Assembly (NCBI RefSeq): GCF_900142135.1
Contig: NZ_FQZU01000010.1
Coordinates: forward strand, 62,001-126,000
Direction: 5' to 3'
DNA length: 64,000 bases
Origin: Desulfatibacillum alkenivorans DSM 16219
GTDB taxonomy: Bacteria; Desulfobacterota; Desulfobacteria; Desulfobacterales; Desulfatibacillaceae
Shown here piece by piece: positions 53,144 to 63,303 of this stretch. Every line of letters starts with the position of its first letter. Positions within the stretch are counted from its first letter, which is position 1. Position numbers and translations under genes: made by a program. The notes beneath the pieces were generated by a model that was not told the DNA's origin, searched no databases, and saw nothing but the letters and a program-made list of their open reading frames with translations.

Positions 53144-54721
53144 ATGCAGTACACAAGAGAAGACATAGTCAAAAAAATCAACGCGGAAGATTGGGACCTG
53201 ATCATCATCGGAGGCGGCGTCACCGGCGCCGGCATCCTGCGGGAAGCGGTCCGGCGAAACCTGAAAGCCCTGTTGGTGGAGCAGCGCGATTTCGCCTGGG
53301 GCGCCTCCAGCCGGTCCGGCCAGTTGGTGCACGGCGGCCTGCGATACCTCCAGCAGGGGGATTTCATGCTCACCTATCAGTCGGTCCGCGAGCGGGAAAT
53401 GCTCTTGCAGGAGATTCCCGGCCTGGTCAAGCCTTTCGGGATGATGATGGCCGTTTATAAAGGCAGCCTGCTGCAGCGCTTGATCGTCCAGGCGGGCCTT
53501 TTGACCTACGATGTCATGAGCCGCAAATTCCGGAAACACACGTATTCGGTCAAGGAAATGCTCCAGCGCTTTCCCGGCCTTAGGGAAAAAGGGCTGGAAT
53601 GCGGCCTGCTTTTTTACGAGTCCGTGACGGACGACGCAAGGCTGGTGTTGCGGGTTTTGCAGCAAGCCCGGGAAGAGGGCGGAGTCACGCTGAATTATTG
53701 CAAGGTCACGGATTTATTAAAGGATGACGGCAGGGTGTGCGGCGTGGAACTGGAGGATTCGGTTTCGGGCGAAAAAATGCAGGCCAAGGCCAAACAGGTT
53801 ATTAGCGCAACAGGCGCCTGGGCGGACGACTTCCGCAGCAAGGTCAGAAGGAAGAACTCCAAGCATATGCGCCCGTTACGGGGCAGCCACCTGGTTTTTT
53901 CCGCGGACAGGCTGCCGGTAAGCCAAAGCATTGTCATTACCCATCCGGTCAGTAAACGGCCCGGATTTATTTTTCCCTGGGAAGGCCGTGTCATCACGGG
54001 CAACACGGACATCGACCATCGGCAAAAGCTCACCGAAGAGGCTTTCGCAACCTCCGGCGAGGTGGATTATTTGCTGGAAAGCGTCCGGCATCACTTCCCG
54101 GACCTGGACATAACGCGCAAGGATATTATAGCTACCTATTCGGGCGTCCGTCCCGTGGTGGGATCGGGCAAGAAAGACCCGTCCAAGGAATCCCGCGATC
54201 ATGTGGTCTGGCAGGAGGACGGATTGCTGACAGTCACCGGCGGCAAGCTGACCACCTTTCGGCTGATCGCCCTGGACGCCTTGAAGGCGGCCCGGCCCGC
54301 CCTGGGGGATTTGCCGGACCTGGACAAAAAGCAGCGCGTGTTTTCGCCCGTAAAACCCTTGTCCGCCGAAGCCGCGGGCCTGGGCCGGGAGTCCTTGACC
54401 CGCCTCCAGGGCAGGTACGGCGCCCGGGCTCAAGATTTGATCAAGGACGCCCAGCCCGGCGAGTTGGAGAACATTCCGGGCACGGAAACCCTCTGGGCGG
54501 AGTTGCGCTGGGCCGCAAAAAATGAAATGGTAGTGCATTTGGAGGATTTGATGCGCAGACGCACCCGCATTGCAGTTTTATTAAGGCAGGGCGGAGCGTC
54601 CTATATGCCCGCAATAAAGGAAATTTGCCAGCCGCTTCTTGGCTGGGACGACGAGAAATGGAGTCAGGAAGAGAAGCAGTATTTGCAATCGTGGCAAAAG
54701 TACAATGGGGTGAAATATTGA
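53144..54721 (+). CDS. glpD: FAD-dependent glycerol-3-phosphate dehydrogenase
   Basis: 525 residues. FAD loop WDLIIIGGGVTGAGILREAV, then WGASSRSGQLVHGGLRYLQQ and FPWEGRVITGNTDIDHRQ, YSGVRPVVGSG and the C-terminal helical domain from about 390. These are GlpD/GlpA features. It passes electrons from glycerol-3-phosphate to quinone or another acceptor and yields dihydroxyacetone phosphate. As the last gene of the operon it may channel triose made by the aldolases, or oxidise glycerol-3-phosphate formed in the pathway. Confidence 0.9.
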   Translation: MQYTREDIVKKINAEDWDLIIIGGGVTGAGILREAVRRNLKALLVEQRDFAWGASSRSGQLVHGGLRYLQQGDFMLTYQSVREREMLLQEIPGLVKPFGMMMAVYKGSLLQRLIVQAGLLTYDVMSRKFRKHTYSVKEMLQRFPGLREKGLECGLLFYESVTDDARLVLRVLQQAREEGGVTLNYCKVTDLLKDDGRVCGVELEDSVSGEKMQAKAKQVISATGAWADDFRSKVRRKNSKHMRPLRGSHLVFSADRLPVSQSIVITHPVSKRPGFIFPWEGRVITGNTDIDHRQKLTEEAFATSGEVDYLLESVRHHFPDLDITRKDIIATYSGVRPVVGSGKKDPSKESRDHVVWQEDGLLTVTGGKLTTFRLIALDALKAARPALGDLPDLDKKQRVFSPVKPLSAEAAGLGRESLTRLQGRYGARAQDLIKDAQPGELENIPGTETLWAELRWAAKNEMVVHLEDLMRRRTRIAVLLRQGGASYMPAIKEICQPLLGWDDEKWSQEEKQYLQSWQKYNGVKY

Positions 54722-54989
54722 ATCAACTTGGAACAGGAACTTGCCGCACGAACTAGCCCCTTGGGGAGGGATGACGTTCCTATTGCAGAAAACTGATTCT
54801 TGCCTGATGAAATGACGCAGGGCCGTCCTGCCCGCCTTAGCTCCTTAAAATCCCAAAACAGGAGGGCGGGCGGTCCTGCGTAAACGCAATTCTCAAACTC
54901 GCCTATTTATACTAATTGCTATTATTCGAGTGGTTATTCGGTGCGTTCTCCGGGCGCTCAAAATTTACTTCGCTAAAATTTGGAAAGTC

Positions 54990-55070
54990 GCTGGACCCCG
55001 TTTCCAGGAGCGCGTCATGATGATTGCAAATAGGGCCAATCAACCCGCAGCTTCCCTCCACGGGGATGAC
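54990..55070. repeat. Composite dispersed repeat, copy 3, left unit
   Basis: CTGGACCCCGTTTCCAGGAG ... CACGGGGATGAC, the same as the left units at 21842 and 45034. The right unit (55359-55415) is displaced by a MITE-like element at 55102-55317. Confidence 0.75.
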
Positions 55071-55101
55071 AGAGAGCGTCGGCCGTAGCAGCCGTCCTGC
55101 C

Positions 55102-55317
55102 TTGTTGGGTTTCGCGGCGGCGATGCAATTTTATGATGCATTTAAGCAAGACGCATTTTTCCCGATTCAACATTCTGTTTCAATGCTCTACCCAACCTAC
55201 TTTTTATCCATAAAAATAGTAGGTTGGGTAGAGCTTGCAGAACTATTCAAACGAAGGCTGTCCAGTCCTCGCCGAAATAATGACCAACGTCGAAAACATG
55301 CGTGCGAAACCCAACAA
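55102..55317. mobile_element. 216-bp MITE-like element, copy 2
   Basis: Terminal repeats TTGTTGGGTTTCGC (55102-55115) and GCGAAACCCAACAA (55304-55317), with the inner pair GCTCTACCCAACCTAC (55185-55200) and GTAGGTTGGGTAGAGC (55219-55234). The length is exactly that of copy 1 at 28209-28424. It sits between the two units of a composite repeat. Confidence 0.82.
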
Positions 55318-55358
55318 ATGGATGAGCGCTCCCAAAACTGATTGTAGCCCGGGAAAAT

Positions 55359-55415
55359 CGTCATCCCGGCAAGAGGCGGTCTGCTTTTTAAGACCGCCCC
55401 GCAAGCCGGGACCCA
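55359..55415. repeat. Composite dispersed repeat, copy 3, right unit
   Basis: CGTCATCCCGGCAAGAGG ... GCAAGCCGGGACCCAGCG, matching the right units of copies 1 and 2. Confidence 0.75.
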
Positions 55416-55478
55416 GCGCCTTCGGGGACTTATCTGGGAGCATCATTACTTGTTTGAAGGCGCCTTGTTATCAGAGTT

Positions 55479-56858
55479 TTAGCCCGCACACAGATTTTTC
55501 AGTTCTGAAAGGAGTTTCCATGAAAAAGGAGCTTTTTGGCAGGGAAAAACCGCCCGGTTGGTGTAAAGGGGATCCGCCTCCAGATTGTACCGGGAAGACG
55601 CCTTGGCCTCCTCCCACAAGGCCGTGTGGGGTATGGGCGTGTAATGGGTCAGCACGGGGCGTATGCCCGCCTCTTTGACGATGGATATGGACTCTTTCAC
55701 GGCTTCGTAATCCTGATTGGGCAGGCCGATAAGCAAATAGGCGCCAACCACGCTGGCGTCAAAACCCGCCTCCTTCATATTCCTGGCGCCGTCCAAAAAC
55801 TCTTGCCGGGTGATTTTGGCGTCCATGCCGTTTCGTTTGGAGAACACGGCCGTCTCCAGGCCCAGGCGAATGGTTTGGAATCCCGCCTGGAACATGGTTT
55901 TGGCCGTCCTGGGGGTCAGGTTGCGGATATGGACCGCGTTGGGAGTATGGAATCGGCAGTTCAGGCCTCGGGAGAGGATTTTATCCATCAGGGGCAAAAA
56001 ATACTTCTCCGGCTGCACCAGCATGGCGTCGTCGTAAAACACGTAATCCCTTAATCCGTAGCGTTCGCGCCAATAAAGCATTTCGTCGAACACGGCGTCG
56101 GGATCTCTCCGCAAAAATTCCGGGTTCAAGAAGCCCGAGGCGCAATAATGGCAGCGGAAGGGGCATCCGCGGGAGGTCAGCACGGGCGCGAACACGGGAG
56201 CCCCCTCCAGATCCAAAGCGGGGTAGGGGAAGTCGTCCAATGCGCCCGATTTGACCGGGTTATCCGCGCTCCAGCCTGTATGGCGATTGGCCAGGTCCAC
56301 AATGCGTTCGTCGGCCAGGCCTGTAAAAACCTCGTCAGCCCCGGAAAAATTTCGTGCGTGATCAGGCCATAAGGTCGGGTAGGTTCCGCCTAAAACCAAA
56401 GGGACGTCCGGCCAGATTTCCTTGGCAAGAGCAATGGTCTCAAACACCCCCGGATACCAATAGGCCATGAGGGACGTGACCAGGATCAAGTCCGGCTTTT
56501 CCGCGCCCGACAAATCCTTGCGCACCCGTTCGGGTTCCAGGCCGTAGCGGGAAAATCGCCGTTTGACGTCCCCGAGGATTTTCGGCGCGGGCAGGGCTTG
56601 TTTCAGGTACGGGCCGGCGCCGTAGCGATTTTTTTTCAGATGGGATGTATCCGGCCTTCCCAGGCAGTCGTAATAAGATACGGAAAAGCCGGCTTTTCGC
56701 AGGATGGCCAGGAGGTAATATAAACCCAGAGGCCTGGCCCACACGTCGTAGGCTGCGAAGTCGTGAATCCAGGGGTTTAGGCCCAGTATGCGGGGCGGGG
56801 CTGCGTTCATGGTCTTGGCGTTATGGGGTTCATCTTGAGGCATGGGAGTGCATAGCAT
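55479..56858 (-). CDS. B12-binding domain radical SAM protein
   Basis: 459 residues. The N-terminal half is a cobalamin-binding-like Rossmann domain (LGLYYLLAILRKAGFSVSYYDC, PLVLGGTYPTLWPDHA). The radical SAM motif is SRGCPFRCHYCASGFLNPEF near residue 230. Such proteins include methyltransferases and many of unknown substrate. The conserved His of true B12-binding loops is not seen, so B12 binding is unproved. No clear ribosome binding site selects among ATG 56858, 56843 and a later methionine. No metabolic context is adjacent. Confidence 0.82.
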   Translation of the reverse strand: MLCTPMPQDEPHNAKTMNAAPPRILGLNPWIHDFAAYDVWARPLGLYYLLAILRKAGFSVSYYDCLGRPDTSHLKKNRYGAGPYLKQALPAPKILGDVKRRFSRYGLEPERVRKDLSGAEKPDLILVTSLMAYWYPGVFETIALAKEIWPDVPLVLGGTYPTLWPDHARNFSGADEVFTGLADERIVDLANRHTGWSADNPVKSGALDDFPYPALDLEGAPVFAPVLTSRGCPFRCHYCASGFLNPEFLRRDPDAVFDEMLYWRERYGLRDYVFYDDAMLVQPEKYFLPLMDKILSRGLNCRFHTPNAVHIRNLTPRTAKTMFQAGFQTIRLGLETAVFSKRNGMDAKITRQEFLDGARNMKEAGFDASVVGAYLLIGLPNQDYEAVKESISIVKEAGIRPVLTHYTPIPHTALWEEAKASSRYNLEADPLYTNRAVFPCQKAPFSWKLLSELKNLCAG

Positions 56859-56994
56859 ACAAGCCAGGGCGCAGGGAAAATAAATTTTCAGCTTAACCGG
56901 ATATTAATTTGACTAAATTGAAAATTCCTTTATCATTAAAGGTTAATCGCCGCGTACGGCTTTAATATATACTTAAACGAAAGGATTTGGAATC

Positions 56995-58116
56995 ATGGCA
57001 AAAGTGGCTTTTGTAGGTTGGAGAGGAATGGTTGGATCGGTGTTGATGGACCGTATGAGGGCTGAGGGCGATTTCAAGACTGCCGGTCTTGATCCCCTGT
57101 TCTTCACCACCTCCCAGACCGGACAAAAGGCCCCGGATGTGGGACTGGGCGAGTCCCTGCTCCAGGACGCCATGGACGCGGATAAACTCCTGCCCATGGA
57201 CGTCATCGTAACATGCCAGGGCAGCGGATATACCAAGGAAATGCATCCCAAACTCAGAAGCATGGGTTGGGACGGATACTGGATCGACGCGGCTTCGGCC
57301 ATGCGTATGGACGACGACGCGGTCATCGTTCTGGACCCGGTGAACAGGCCCGTCATTGACAAGGCCCTGGCTTCGGGGGTGAAAAAATACATCGGCGGCA
57401 ATTGCACGGTCAGCCTCATGCTCATGGCTTTGGGCGGACTGTTTGAAAACGGCCTGGTGGAGTGGATGACCTCCATGACCTATCAGGCGGCTTCGGGCGC
57501 CGGCGCCAAGAACATGCGGGAGCTCATCGCCCAGATGGCTTCCATTTCCGGCGCCAGCAAGGCGCTGCTGGACGATCCCGCTTCGGCCATTCAGGATCTT
57601 GACAGGACCGTCCTGGAAACCATGCGCTCCGGGGATTTTCCCGCGGACAATTTCGGCGTGCCCCTGGCCGGCAGCGTCATCCCCTGGATCGACTCGGAAG
57701 TGGCCGACGGCCAAAGCCGGGAAGAGTGGAAGGGCCTTGTGGAGACCAACAAAATCCTGGGAACCGAAAAGCAGATTCCCATTGACGGCCTGTGCGTCCG
57801 CATCGGCTCCATGCGCTGCCATAGTCAGGCTTTGACCATCAAGCTCACCAGGGACGTTCCCGTGGATGAGATAGAGGACATGCTGGCCAAGGCCAATGAC
57901 TGGGTCAGGGTCATCCCCAATAACAAGGCCGACTCCATGAAGCTCCTGAGCCCCACGGCGGTCACCGGCGGCCTGGAAGTGCCGGTGGGCAGAATCCATA
58001 AGTTGAACATGGGGCCTGAATATCTTGGGGCCTTTACCGTGGGCGACCAACTGTTGTGGGGCGCTGCCGAGCCTCTGCGCAGGATTTTGCAAATCATCCT
58101 GGAGTTCATGGGATAG
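56995..58116 (+). CDS. asd: Aspartate-semialdehyde dehydrogenase
   Basis: 373 residues. NADP loop [18 protein letters not shown] at the start. Catalytic Cys137 is in [27 protein letters not shown] is typical for the proteobacterial type. It turns aspartyl phosphate into the semialdehyde for lysine, threonine and methionine synthesis. A terminator follows at 58163. Confidence 0.95.
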   Translation: MAKVAFVGWRGMVGSVLMDRMRAEGDFKTAGLDPLFFTTSQTGQKAPDVGLGESLLQDAMDADKLLPMDVIVTCQGSGYTKEMHPKLRSMGWDGYWIDAASAMRMDDDAVIVLDPVNRPVIDKALASGVKKYIGGNCTVSLMLMALGGLFENGLVEWMTSMTYQAASGAGAKNMRELIAQMASISGASKALLDDPASAIQDLDRTVLETMRSGDFPADNFGVPLAGSVIPWIDSEVADGQSREEWKGLVETNKILGTEKQIPIDGLCVRIGSMRCHSQALTIKLTRDVPVDEIEDMLAKANDWVRVIPNNKADSMKLLSPTAVTGGLEVPVGRIHKLNMGPEYLGAFTVGDQLLWGAAEPLRRILQIILEFMG

Positions 58117-58162
58117 GCCGAAACAAGGCTTGTTTCAGGAAAATGGTGTGAGTTAGAACGAT

Positions 58163-58198
58163 AAGGCCGAGGCGGGGAAATCCTGCTTCGGCCTTTTT
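58163..58198 (+). terminator. Intrinsic terminator of asd
   Basis: AAGGCCGAGGCGGG and TCCTGCTTCGGCCTT form a stem with a T run. It lies 46 bases after the asd stop. The remainder of the 58117-58442 spacer holds no recognised element. Confidence 0.8.
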
Positions 58199-58442
58199 AA
58201 CGGGAACAAAGGCCGTCCCCAACCCTGATTTTCGGGCGGAGGCGCGGTTTTGTATGGCGTTTCCCCCAAAAATCCTTGAAAAGGCCTTGTATTTAACCAT
58301 TCGTAAGGGTATACCGATTACCCTTGGGATAAAATCGGACCGGCGATCCGTTTTTTTCCGCGGCGAGGGGAACGCCGCAAAATGGGGCGGGTATGAGCGT
58401 ACGTCCCGGTTTTTTGGGCTTCACATTAAGGGGAAAGGGAGC

Positions 58443-60092
58443 ATGGACCGGACATCTGAGGCAAAGCGCAGGGAACTTGTAGCCAACCGCGAAACCTTGA
58501 AGCGCATTTTCATCATGCGCGAAGACGACTCGGCCAAAGCCACCTTGTTAAAATACATGGAGCAGATTTTTTTCGGGCTCCAGGATTTTTTAAAAGACCA
58601 CGTAGGCATTACCGAAGAACGCAGCCTGCGTGAAATGGCCTCCCGCTTCCAAAACAGCCTGATCAGCGAACAGCCGGAAAAAAAGCTGGCCGAAGTCATC
58701 ACCGAACTGGTGGAAGACATCGCCCCCCACGCCGTAAACGTGGCCTCGCCTTATTTTGTGGGCCACATGACCTCCGCCATGCCGTTCTTCATGGTCCACC
58801 TTGCCGCTTTTGTGGCCGCCCTGAATCAGAACGTGGTCAAGCTGGAAACCTCCAAGATCGTCTCCATCGTCGAAAAGCAGCTTTTGGCTAAAATCCACCG
58901 GATGATCTACCAGCAGGACGACGCGTTTTACTCCCGCCATATCCAAAGCGTGGATACGTCTTTAGGCGGATTCACCGAGGATGGCACCCTGGCCAATATG
59001 ACCGCCCTGTGGGTGGCCCGCAACAGCATCCTGAACCAAACCGAAGGCTTCGCCGGCGTGGAGCAGGAAGGCATGTTCGCCGCGTACCAGGCTTTGGGCA
59101 TCGAGCGGATGGTGGTGCTGGTCTCCCAATTGGGGCATTATTCCCTGCGCAAGGCGGCGGGGCTCCTTGGTCTGGGCAATAAAAACGTCATCGGCCTGCC
59201 CATTGACGCAAACAACCGGGTGGACGTGGACGCCCTGGCCAGGGCCGTCAAGGAAATCAGCGCCGACCCCAAAACCCGGATCATGGCTGTAGTGGGCATC
59301 GCGGGCGCGACCGAAACCGGGTCCGTGGACCCCTTGCCCAGGATCGCCGAAATCTGCGCCGAGCATAACATCCACTTTCATGCGGACGCCGCCTGGGGCG
59401 GTCCGACCCTGTTTTCCGAAAAGTACAAGCATCTTCTGGAAGGCATCGACCTGGCCGACTCGGTGACCATCGACGGGCACAAGCAGTTTTACATGCCCAT
59501 GACCTGCGGCATGGTGTATTTTAAAAATCCCTGGGCCATGGACGCCATCGCCTATCACTCCACCTACATCGCCCGGCCCGGCTCCGTGGATTTGGGCATC
59601 AAGTCCCTGGCGGGCTCCCGGGCCTCCACCTCCTTGATCCTGGACAGCGCGCTTAAGGTCATGGGCGTCAAAGGCTACGGCATTCTGGTGGAGCACGGCA
59701 TTGGGCTGGCCAAGCAATTCGCCAAGGAAATCCGGGCCAGGGAGCATTTCGAACTGGTCACCCCGCCGGAGTTGAACATCCTCACCTATCGGTACGTGCC
59801 CGCGCGTCTGCAGGAAAGATTGAAAAACGCCGAACCCAAGGAAGCCGTCAGGATCAATCAATGCCTGAACGCCCTGAACATTGTCCTGCAACGGGATCAG
59901 CGCGAGGCGGGCAAGAGCTTCGTCTCCCGGACGACTTTCCGGCGGCCGCCTGAACAAGGTGGAGACGTGGTGGTCTTGCGGACCGTGTTAATGAATCCCA
60001 TGACCCGCTTGCGCATTCTCAAGGAAATTCTGGACGAGCAGGAGCAAATCTGTCAGACCAAGCTGGGCAAGGCCTTCGGCGCGATTTGCTAG
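58443..60092 (+). CDS. panP: PLP-dependent aspartate 1-decarboxylase (PanP type)
   Basis: 549 residues from ATG 58443 (MDRTSEAKRRELVANRE). The PLP lysine is in TIDGHKQFYMPMTCGMVYF, Lys347, and HFHADAAWGGPTLFSEKY gives the PLP aspartate. FVGHMTSAMPFFMVHLAAFV and the total length fit the PanP/TIGR03799 group, which makes beta-alanine for pantothenate and coenzyme A. Bacteria with PanP usually lack the pyruvoyl PanD. The neighbour asd also uses aspartate, though in a different branch. The longer frame to 58254 is not conserved. Confidence 0.88.
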   Translation: MDRTSEAKRRELVANRETLKRIFIMREDDSAKATLLKYMEQIFFGLQDFLKDHVGITEERSLREMASRFQNSLISEQPEKKLAEVITELVEDIAPHAVNVASPYFVGHMTSAMPFFMVHLAAFVAALNQNVVKLETSKIVSIVEKQLLAKIHRMIYQQDDAFYSRHIQSVDTSLGGFTEDGTLANMTALWVARNSILNQTEGFAGVEQEGMFAAYQALGIERMVVLVSQLGHYSLRKAAGLLGLGNKNVIGLPIDANNRVDVDALARAVKEISADPKTRIMAVVGIAGATETGSVDPLPRIAEICAEHNIHFHADAAWGGPTLFSEKYKHLLEGIDLADSVTIDGHKQFYMPMTCGMVYFKNPWAMDAIAYHSTYIARPGSVDLGIKSLAGSRASTSLILDSALKVMGVKGYGILVEHGIGLAKQFAKEIRAREHFELVTPPELNILTYRYVPARLQERLKNAEPKEAVRINQCLNALNIVLQRDQREAGKSFVSRTTFRRPPEQGGDVVVLRTVLMNPMTRLRILKEILDEQEQICQTKLGKAFGAIC

Positions 60093-60385
60093 CCTATTCC
60101 CGATTCGAATAAAAAGACGTCCAACCCATTTTGCAGCATTCCGGTTCACGCAGGGGCGCCGCTATATTCGTCGTCTCATGGCAATTTCAAGACTTGTTGG
60201 CTAATTCCACCTTAAAACATCTTTGTCAGAAAATTTCTTACACAGGAATCAGAGTTCCAAGAATTTTCCTGAGCCCTATCATTAATATATGATGGGTCCA
60301 TCGTGGGTATTTCCGTCCCCTGGACCGGAGCGGCGGGGGATCAACTTTTATTCCAAAACAATCAGACGAGCAAAAGGAGCGTGTC

Positions 60386-61354
60386 ATGAAAAAGCGGTTA
60401 GTTTTCTTGTGTGTGGTAATGACGGCGATGGCTCTTTGCTTTGGCGGGTCCACCGCCTTCGCCAAGATGTACAAGTTCTCCGGCGGCCCTTCCGGCGGAA
60501 CATTCCAGTACTATGCCAGCGCCATTACTTCTCTGACCAAGGATTCCATGAAAGGCTCGGGCATCAAGGTCCTGGCCAGCTCCTCGGGCGGATCCATCGA
60601 GAATATTCGCCTGATCAACGCCAATCGGGCTCAGATGGCCGTCGCTTATTCCGGCCATGTTTTCCAGGCCCGCAACGGCAAGCTGAAGAATGACGACCGC
60701 AAGTACGAAAACGTGCTGGCCATGTGCTATTTTTACGGGGCGCCGGCCCAGTTGGTGGTTAAGGCCAAATCCGACATCAAAAAGACCACGGATCTCCAGG
60801 GCAAACGCGTGGGCGTCGGCAACGCCGGCTCCGGCGCTGCGGCCAACTGCGAACTGTTCTTCACGGAACTGGGCATCTGGGAAAATGTGGATCGTCGTTT
60901 TCAGGGCTACCGCGCCGCCGCTGACGCTTTCAAGAACAATCAACTGGACGCCTTCTGGGTTTTCGTGGGCTATCCCAACGCCTCCGTTATTGAAGCAGCT
61001 CTCCAGACCGACATCCGCCTGATCGACGTGTACAAAGACGCCGAGGAAATCGGCATGTTCAAGAAATACCCCTATTTCTCCAAGGTTGTCATCCCGGCCG
61101 GTACGTACAAGGGCGTGGACGAGCCCACCAACACCTTCCAGGATTCCTCCCTGTGGGTGGCAAGCCCCAGCCTGACCGAAGAAGACGCTTACAAGCTGCT
61201 TTCCACGGTGTTCAGCGACGAAGGCCTGAAGTTCATGGTGGAAACCCATAAGTCCGCCAAGGCCATGAGCATTGAAAACGGCATCAAAGGCATCATTACT
61301 CCTTTGCATCCCGGCGCTGAAAAGTTCTGGCGTGAAAAAGGCGTATTGAAATAA
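60386..61354 (+). CDS. TRAP transporter solute-binding protein, TAXI family
   Basis: 322 residues with a signal peptide (LVFLCVVMTAMALCFGGSTAFA). FSGGPSGGTFQYYASAI is the TAXI start, LASSSGGSIENIRLINANRAQ and RVGVGNAGSGAAANCELFF are typical binding-site segments. It delivers an organic acid in the periplasm to the fused permease at 61475. The ligand is not readable from sequence. A GC-rich hairpin (GGGGCCG/CGGCCCC) lies in the gap before the permease. Confidence 0.93.
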   Translation: MKKRLVFLCVVMTAMALCFGGSTAFAKMYKFSGGPSGGTFQYYASAITSLTKDSMKGSGIKVLASSSGGSIENIRLINANRAQMAVAYSGHVFQARNGKLKNDDRKYENVLAMCYFYGAPAQLVVKAKSDIKKTTDLQGKRVGVGNAGSGAAANCELFFTELGIWENVDRRFQGYRAAADAFKNNQLDAFWVFVGYPNASVIEAALQTDIRLIDVYKDAEEIGMFKKYPYFSKVVIPAGTYKGVDEPTNTFQDSSLWVASPSLTEEDAYKLLSTVFSDEGLKFMVETHKSAKAMSIENGIKGIITPLHPGAEKFWREKGVLK

Positions 61355-61474
61355 CAACAGGGATTTCCGGGGCCGTCCTTCTGGGGCGGCCCCGCCCAAG
61401 CCCGGGGCAGGGGGCGTTTCCGGGAAAAAGACGGGAGTCTCGGGCTTTCCGCAGGGGAAGAAAACAGGTGAGCC

Positions 61475-63208
61475 ATGTACGATACATTAAATCGCTTTGA
61501 AAAAGTTTTGTTCAGCCTCATGTCGGTTTTTCTGGTGGGGTTTTATTCGTTTTCCGCCGTGTTGAGGCCGGCTGCCAACCAGTTCCACGTCGGCATATAT
61601 GTTGTCATCACGTACATGCTTATTTTTCTTCTTTATAAAAGCAAGATTCCCTTTTTGCGGGTGCTTGATTATTTGCTGATGATCCTGTCTCTTTTGGTGT
61701 GCGGCTATTTTATGTATAATTACGAGGCCCTGAACTACCGGGCCGGCGCCGAAACCGACATGGACAAGTATGTGGCCGTGGTGGGCGTTCTCATAGGCAT
61801 CGAGGCGGCCCGCAGGGTGGTGGGATTCGTATTCGTCATCATTGGAATCATTATGATTCTGTACGGCGTTTACGGCATGTACATGCCGGACCTCATCGCC
61901 CACCCCGGGGACACCTTCATCGGCATTTGCACGTTCATTTATTATCAGGCGGACGGCGTGTTCGGCATCATGGCCAACGTCTTGGCCACCTATGTTTTGC
62001 TGTTCGTGCTGTTCGGCGCCTTTTTGGAAAGCTCCGGAGCGCAGAAATTCTTCATTGACTTTCCGCTGGCCGCCGTGGGCCATCGCGTGGGCGGCCCGGC
62101 CAAGGTGGCGGTCATCGCCAGCGCCATGTTCGGCTCCATTTCCGGCAGCGCCATCGCCAACACGGTTTCCACGGGCGCTTTCACCATTCCGCTCATGAAA
62201 AAGGCCGGGTTCCGGCCGCATGTGGCCGGAGGCATCGAGCCCGCCGCCTCCATTGGCGGCATGTTCATGCCGCCCATCATGGGCGCGGGCGGCTTCATCA
62301 TGTCCGAGTTGACCGGGGTGCCGTATTCCAGAATCATGGTGATCGCTATATTTCCGGCGCTCATGTATTTTTTCAGCGTCTTCGTCATGATTCATTATGA
62401 AGCCAAAATTCATAACATCCGGGGCGACAAATCAGAGATCGGCGCCACCCAGATCTTAAAAAAGGAATGGTATTACACGGTCCCGCTTCTCTTAATCACC
62501 GCACTCATGCTGATCGGCTATTCCCCCGGCTTTGCGGCCGTTTTGGGAATCTGCTCCTGCATCCTGCTCAGCTGGGTGAAAAAAGATACGCGCATAGGTT
62601 TAAAAGGCTTTGTGGAGGCTTCCCGCCAGGGCGCGGAAAGCAGCCTGAAAGTCGGCGCCACGGTGGGCGTCATAGGAATAATAATCGCCGTACTAACATA
62701 TAGCGGTCTGATTCTGACATTTGCCGATATCGTCATAGACATTGCCGGTGGACGCCTCTTCCTGACCATCCTGCTAATTGCACTGGCCTCCCTGATCCTG
62801 GGCATGGGGGTTCCCGTCACAGCGGCCTACCTTATCACTGCAGTTGTAGCCGTGCCTGCGCTCACCCATTTGGGCGTCAATGAAGTCGCGGCTCACATGA
62901 TCGTCTACTGGCTGTCCCAGGATTCCAATATCACTCCTCCGGTGTGCATAGCGGCCTTTGCAGGGGCGACCATCGCCCAGGCCAATATGTGGCGGACGGC
63001 TTTCGCCTCTTTCAAGTTCGCCAAATTCTTGTACCTGGCGCCCTTCCTGTTTGGATACGTGCCGGGATTCTCCCTGAACGGGACCTCCGGAGACATTATC
63101 AAGGCCATGGTCCTCATTGCAATGGGAACCTGGTTTTTCGCTTATCTATTGAGCGGGGCCTGGTATTACACCCTGTTCAAAAAAGAGCCTGCTCCGTATA
63201 GGGATTAA
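61475..63208 (+). CDS. TRAP transporter permease, fused DctQM (4TM/12TM)
   Basis: 577 residues, about 16 membrane helices. Small-subunit-like N-terminal part to about 170 (VGFVFVIIGIIMILYGVYGM). The large-subunit part includes FGSISGSAIANTVSTGAFTI and GIEPAASIGGMFMPPIMGAGG, the signature of the TRAP 4TM/12TM fusion. It imports an organic acid with Na+ or H+ together with the TAXI protein before it. A terminator follows at 63304. Confidence 0.94.
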   Translation: MYDTLNRFEKVLFSLMSVFLVGFYSFSAVLRPAANQFHVGIYVVITYMLIFLLYKSKIPFLRVLDYLLMILSLLVCGYFMYNYEALNYRAGAETDMDKYVAVVGVLIGIEAARRVVGFVFVIIGIIMILYGVYGMYMPDLIAHPGDTFIGICTFIYYQADGVFGIMANVLATYVLLFVLFGAFLESSGAQKFFIDFPLAAVGHRVGGPAKVAVIASAMFGSISGSAIANTVSTGAFTIPLMKKAGFRPHVAGGIEPAASIGGMFMPPIMGAGGFIMSELTGVPYSRIMVIAIFPALMYFFSVFVMIHYEAKIHNIRGDKSEIGATQILKKEWYYTVPLLLITALMLIGYSPGFAAVLGICSCILLSWVKKDTRIGLKGFVEASRQGAESSLKVGATVGVIGIIIAVLTYSGLILTFADIVIDIAGGRLFLTILLIALASLILGMGVPVTAAYLITAVVAVPALTHLGVNEVAAHMIVYWLSQDSNITPPVCIAAFAGATIAQANMWRTAFASFKFAKFLYLAPFLFGYVPGFSLNGTSGDIIKAMVLIAMGTWFFAYLLSGAWYYTLFKKEPAPYRD

Positions 63209-63303
63209 AAAAAACATGGCCGCACGGCCGTCATAAGGGAGGCCGGGGCGCCTTTGGCGCAGGCTTTTCCAATCGCAGTCGTTCAATTTTTTCATTGGCT
63301 TGG

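Noticed and set aside
61487-62413. A minus-strand frame of about 300 codons opposite the TRAP permease
   Set aside because: It is highly charged and His-rich with no motif; the plus-strand permease is unambiguous.
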